Source of the DNA: JAAURB01 sp049649525
GTDB lineage: Bacteria; Cyanobacteriota; Cyanobacteriia; Cyanobacteriales; Microcoleaceae
NCBI GenBank assembly: GCA_049649525.1
Contig: JBARZE010000053.1
Location: forward strand, 1-64,000
Direction of reading: 5' to 3'
DNA length: 64,000 nucleotides
Below the pieces are notes generated by a model. The model saw only the letters and a program-made list of their open reading frames with translations. It searched no databases and was not told where the DNA came from. The position numbers and the translations under genes are program-made. Positions 63,902-64,000 of this stretch are shown piece after piece (within the stretch, counting starts at the first letter, position 1; each line of letters opens with the position of its first letter).

Positions 63902-64000
63902 TTATTTTAATGAAACTTTTTTTAATCTTGCTGCTGGAATTTCTACTAAATAATAGGTGACAGCAGAAATAATAATAGATAAAATAACGGTTGCTATCAG
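63902..64000 (-). CDS. C-terminal end of acyltransferase 3 family protein (partial)
   Basis: The last 99 bases encode, on the minus strand, the end of a hydrophobic protein reading VILSIIISAVTYYLVEIPAA then RLKKVSLK and TAA. The YYLVE-P-RL motif is typical of the last TM helix of OafA/YrhL-type acyltransferases. The gene continues beyond the window. It ends 63 bases before cobB starts on the same strand. The short match makes this a moderate call. Confidence 0.55.
   Translation of the reverse strand: MIATVILSIIISAVTYYLVEIPAARLKKVSLK

Noticed and set aside
1..64000. CRISPR arrays
   Set aside because: No set of regularly spaced repeats of 25-40 bases with unique spacers was seen; repeat signals are coding repeats or short intergenic units.

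Overview
The window looks like a stretch of cyanobacterial chromosome, most probably from a filamentous, Oscillatoriales-type organism. Evidence: the HIP1 octamer GCGATCGC recurs in and between genes. Several families are typical of or restricted to cyanobacteria (DUF1822, DUF928, CHASE2, Uma2, Tic20, SigF, cyanobacterial gap2). Intergenic regions carry short dispersed palindromes and tandem motifs common in these genomes. The genus is not determined. No rRNA, tRNA, CRISPR array, complete insertion sequence or prophage was found.

Layout. 1-6.7 kb: cell-wall and core metabolism (LMW phosphatase, ybaB, murB, murC, gap2, thiL). 6.8-12.2 kb: a lipid or natural-product locus on the minus strand, running fatty acyl-AMP ligase, acyl carrier protein, alpha-oxoamine synthase, then a B12-binding radical SAM protein. 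12.7-22.5 kb: mixed genes (pseudo-receiver histidine kinase, GH15 hydrolase, retropepsin-like protease, Uma2 nuclease, NAGPA-type glycosidase, His-tailed ferrochelatase-like chelatase, hydrolase-like protein, EamA transporter, SDR). 22.7-26.4 kb: a 1249-residue NACHT-HEAT protein. 26.8-36.3 kb: a signalling block with response regulators, a large hybrid kinase, a receiver-kinase, an EAL protein and a receiver-GGDEF protein. 37.1-42.4 kb: a cyanobacterial operon of sigma-like factor, DUF1822, CHAT-CHASE2 protein and DUF928 protein. 42.6-52.4 kb: ribF, a MoxR ATPase, an RTX protein, nagZ, cinA, a glycan-lipid transferase, glyA, a small Cys protein, Tic20 and rpsF. 53.1-56.6 kb: sugar transferase, thrB, sigF. 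56.7-59.3 kb: a scar region with a decayed SPFH gene, a pterin/folate cassette (folM-like, folB, folK) and a truncated antitoxin-like gene interrupted by a MITE-like repeat. 59.4-64 kb: TPR-like protein, tldD, a small secreted protein, cobB and the end of an acyltransferase.

How genes work together. FAAL can activate a free fatty acid and load it on the ACP. The oxoamine synthase can then condense the acyl thioester with an amino acid to give an aminoketone lipid, which the radical SAM enzyme might modify. In the signalling block four consecutive genes could pass phosphate from a membrane sensor to a diguanylate cyclase, while the divergent EAL protein would degrade the same messenger. The CHAT-CHASE2 operon joins a predicted caspase-like domain, an extracytoplasmic sensor, a secreted protein and a sigma-like factor; no function can be assigned from sequence alone.

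Best candidates for undescribed biology: the FAAL-ACP-oxoamine synthase locus, the sigma/DUF1822/CHAT-CHASE2/DUF928 operon, the NACHT-HEAT protein, and the folate cassette beside a dead gene.
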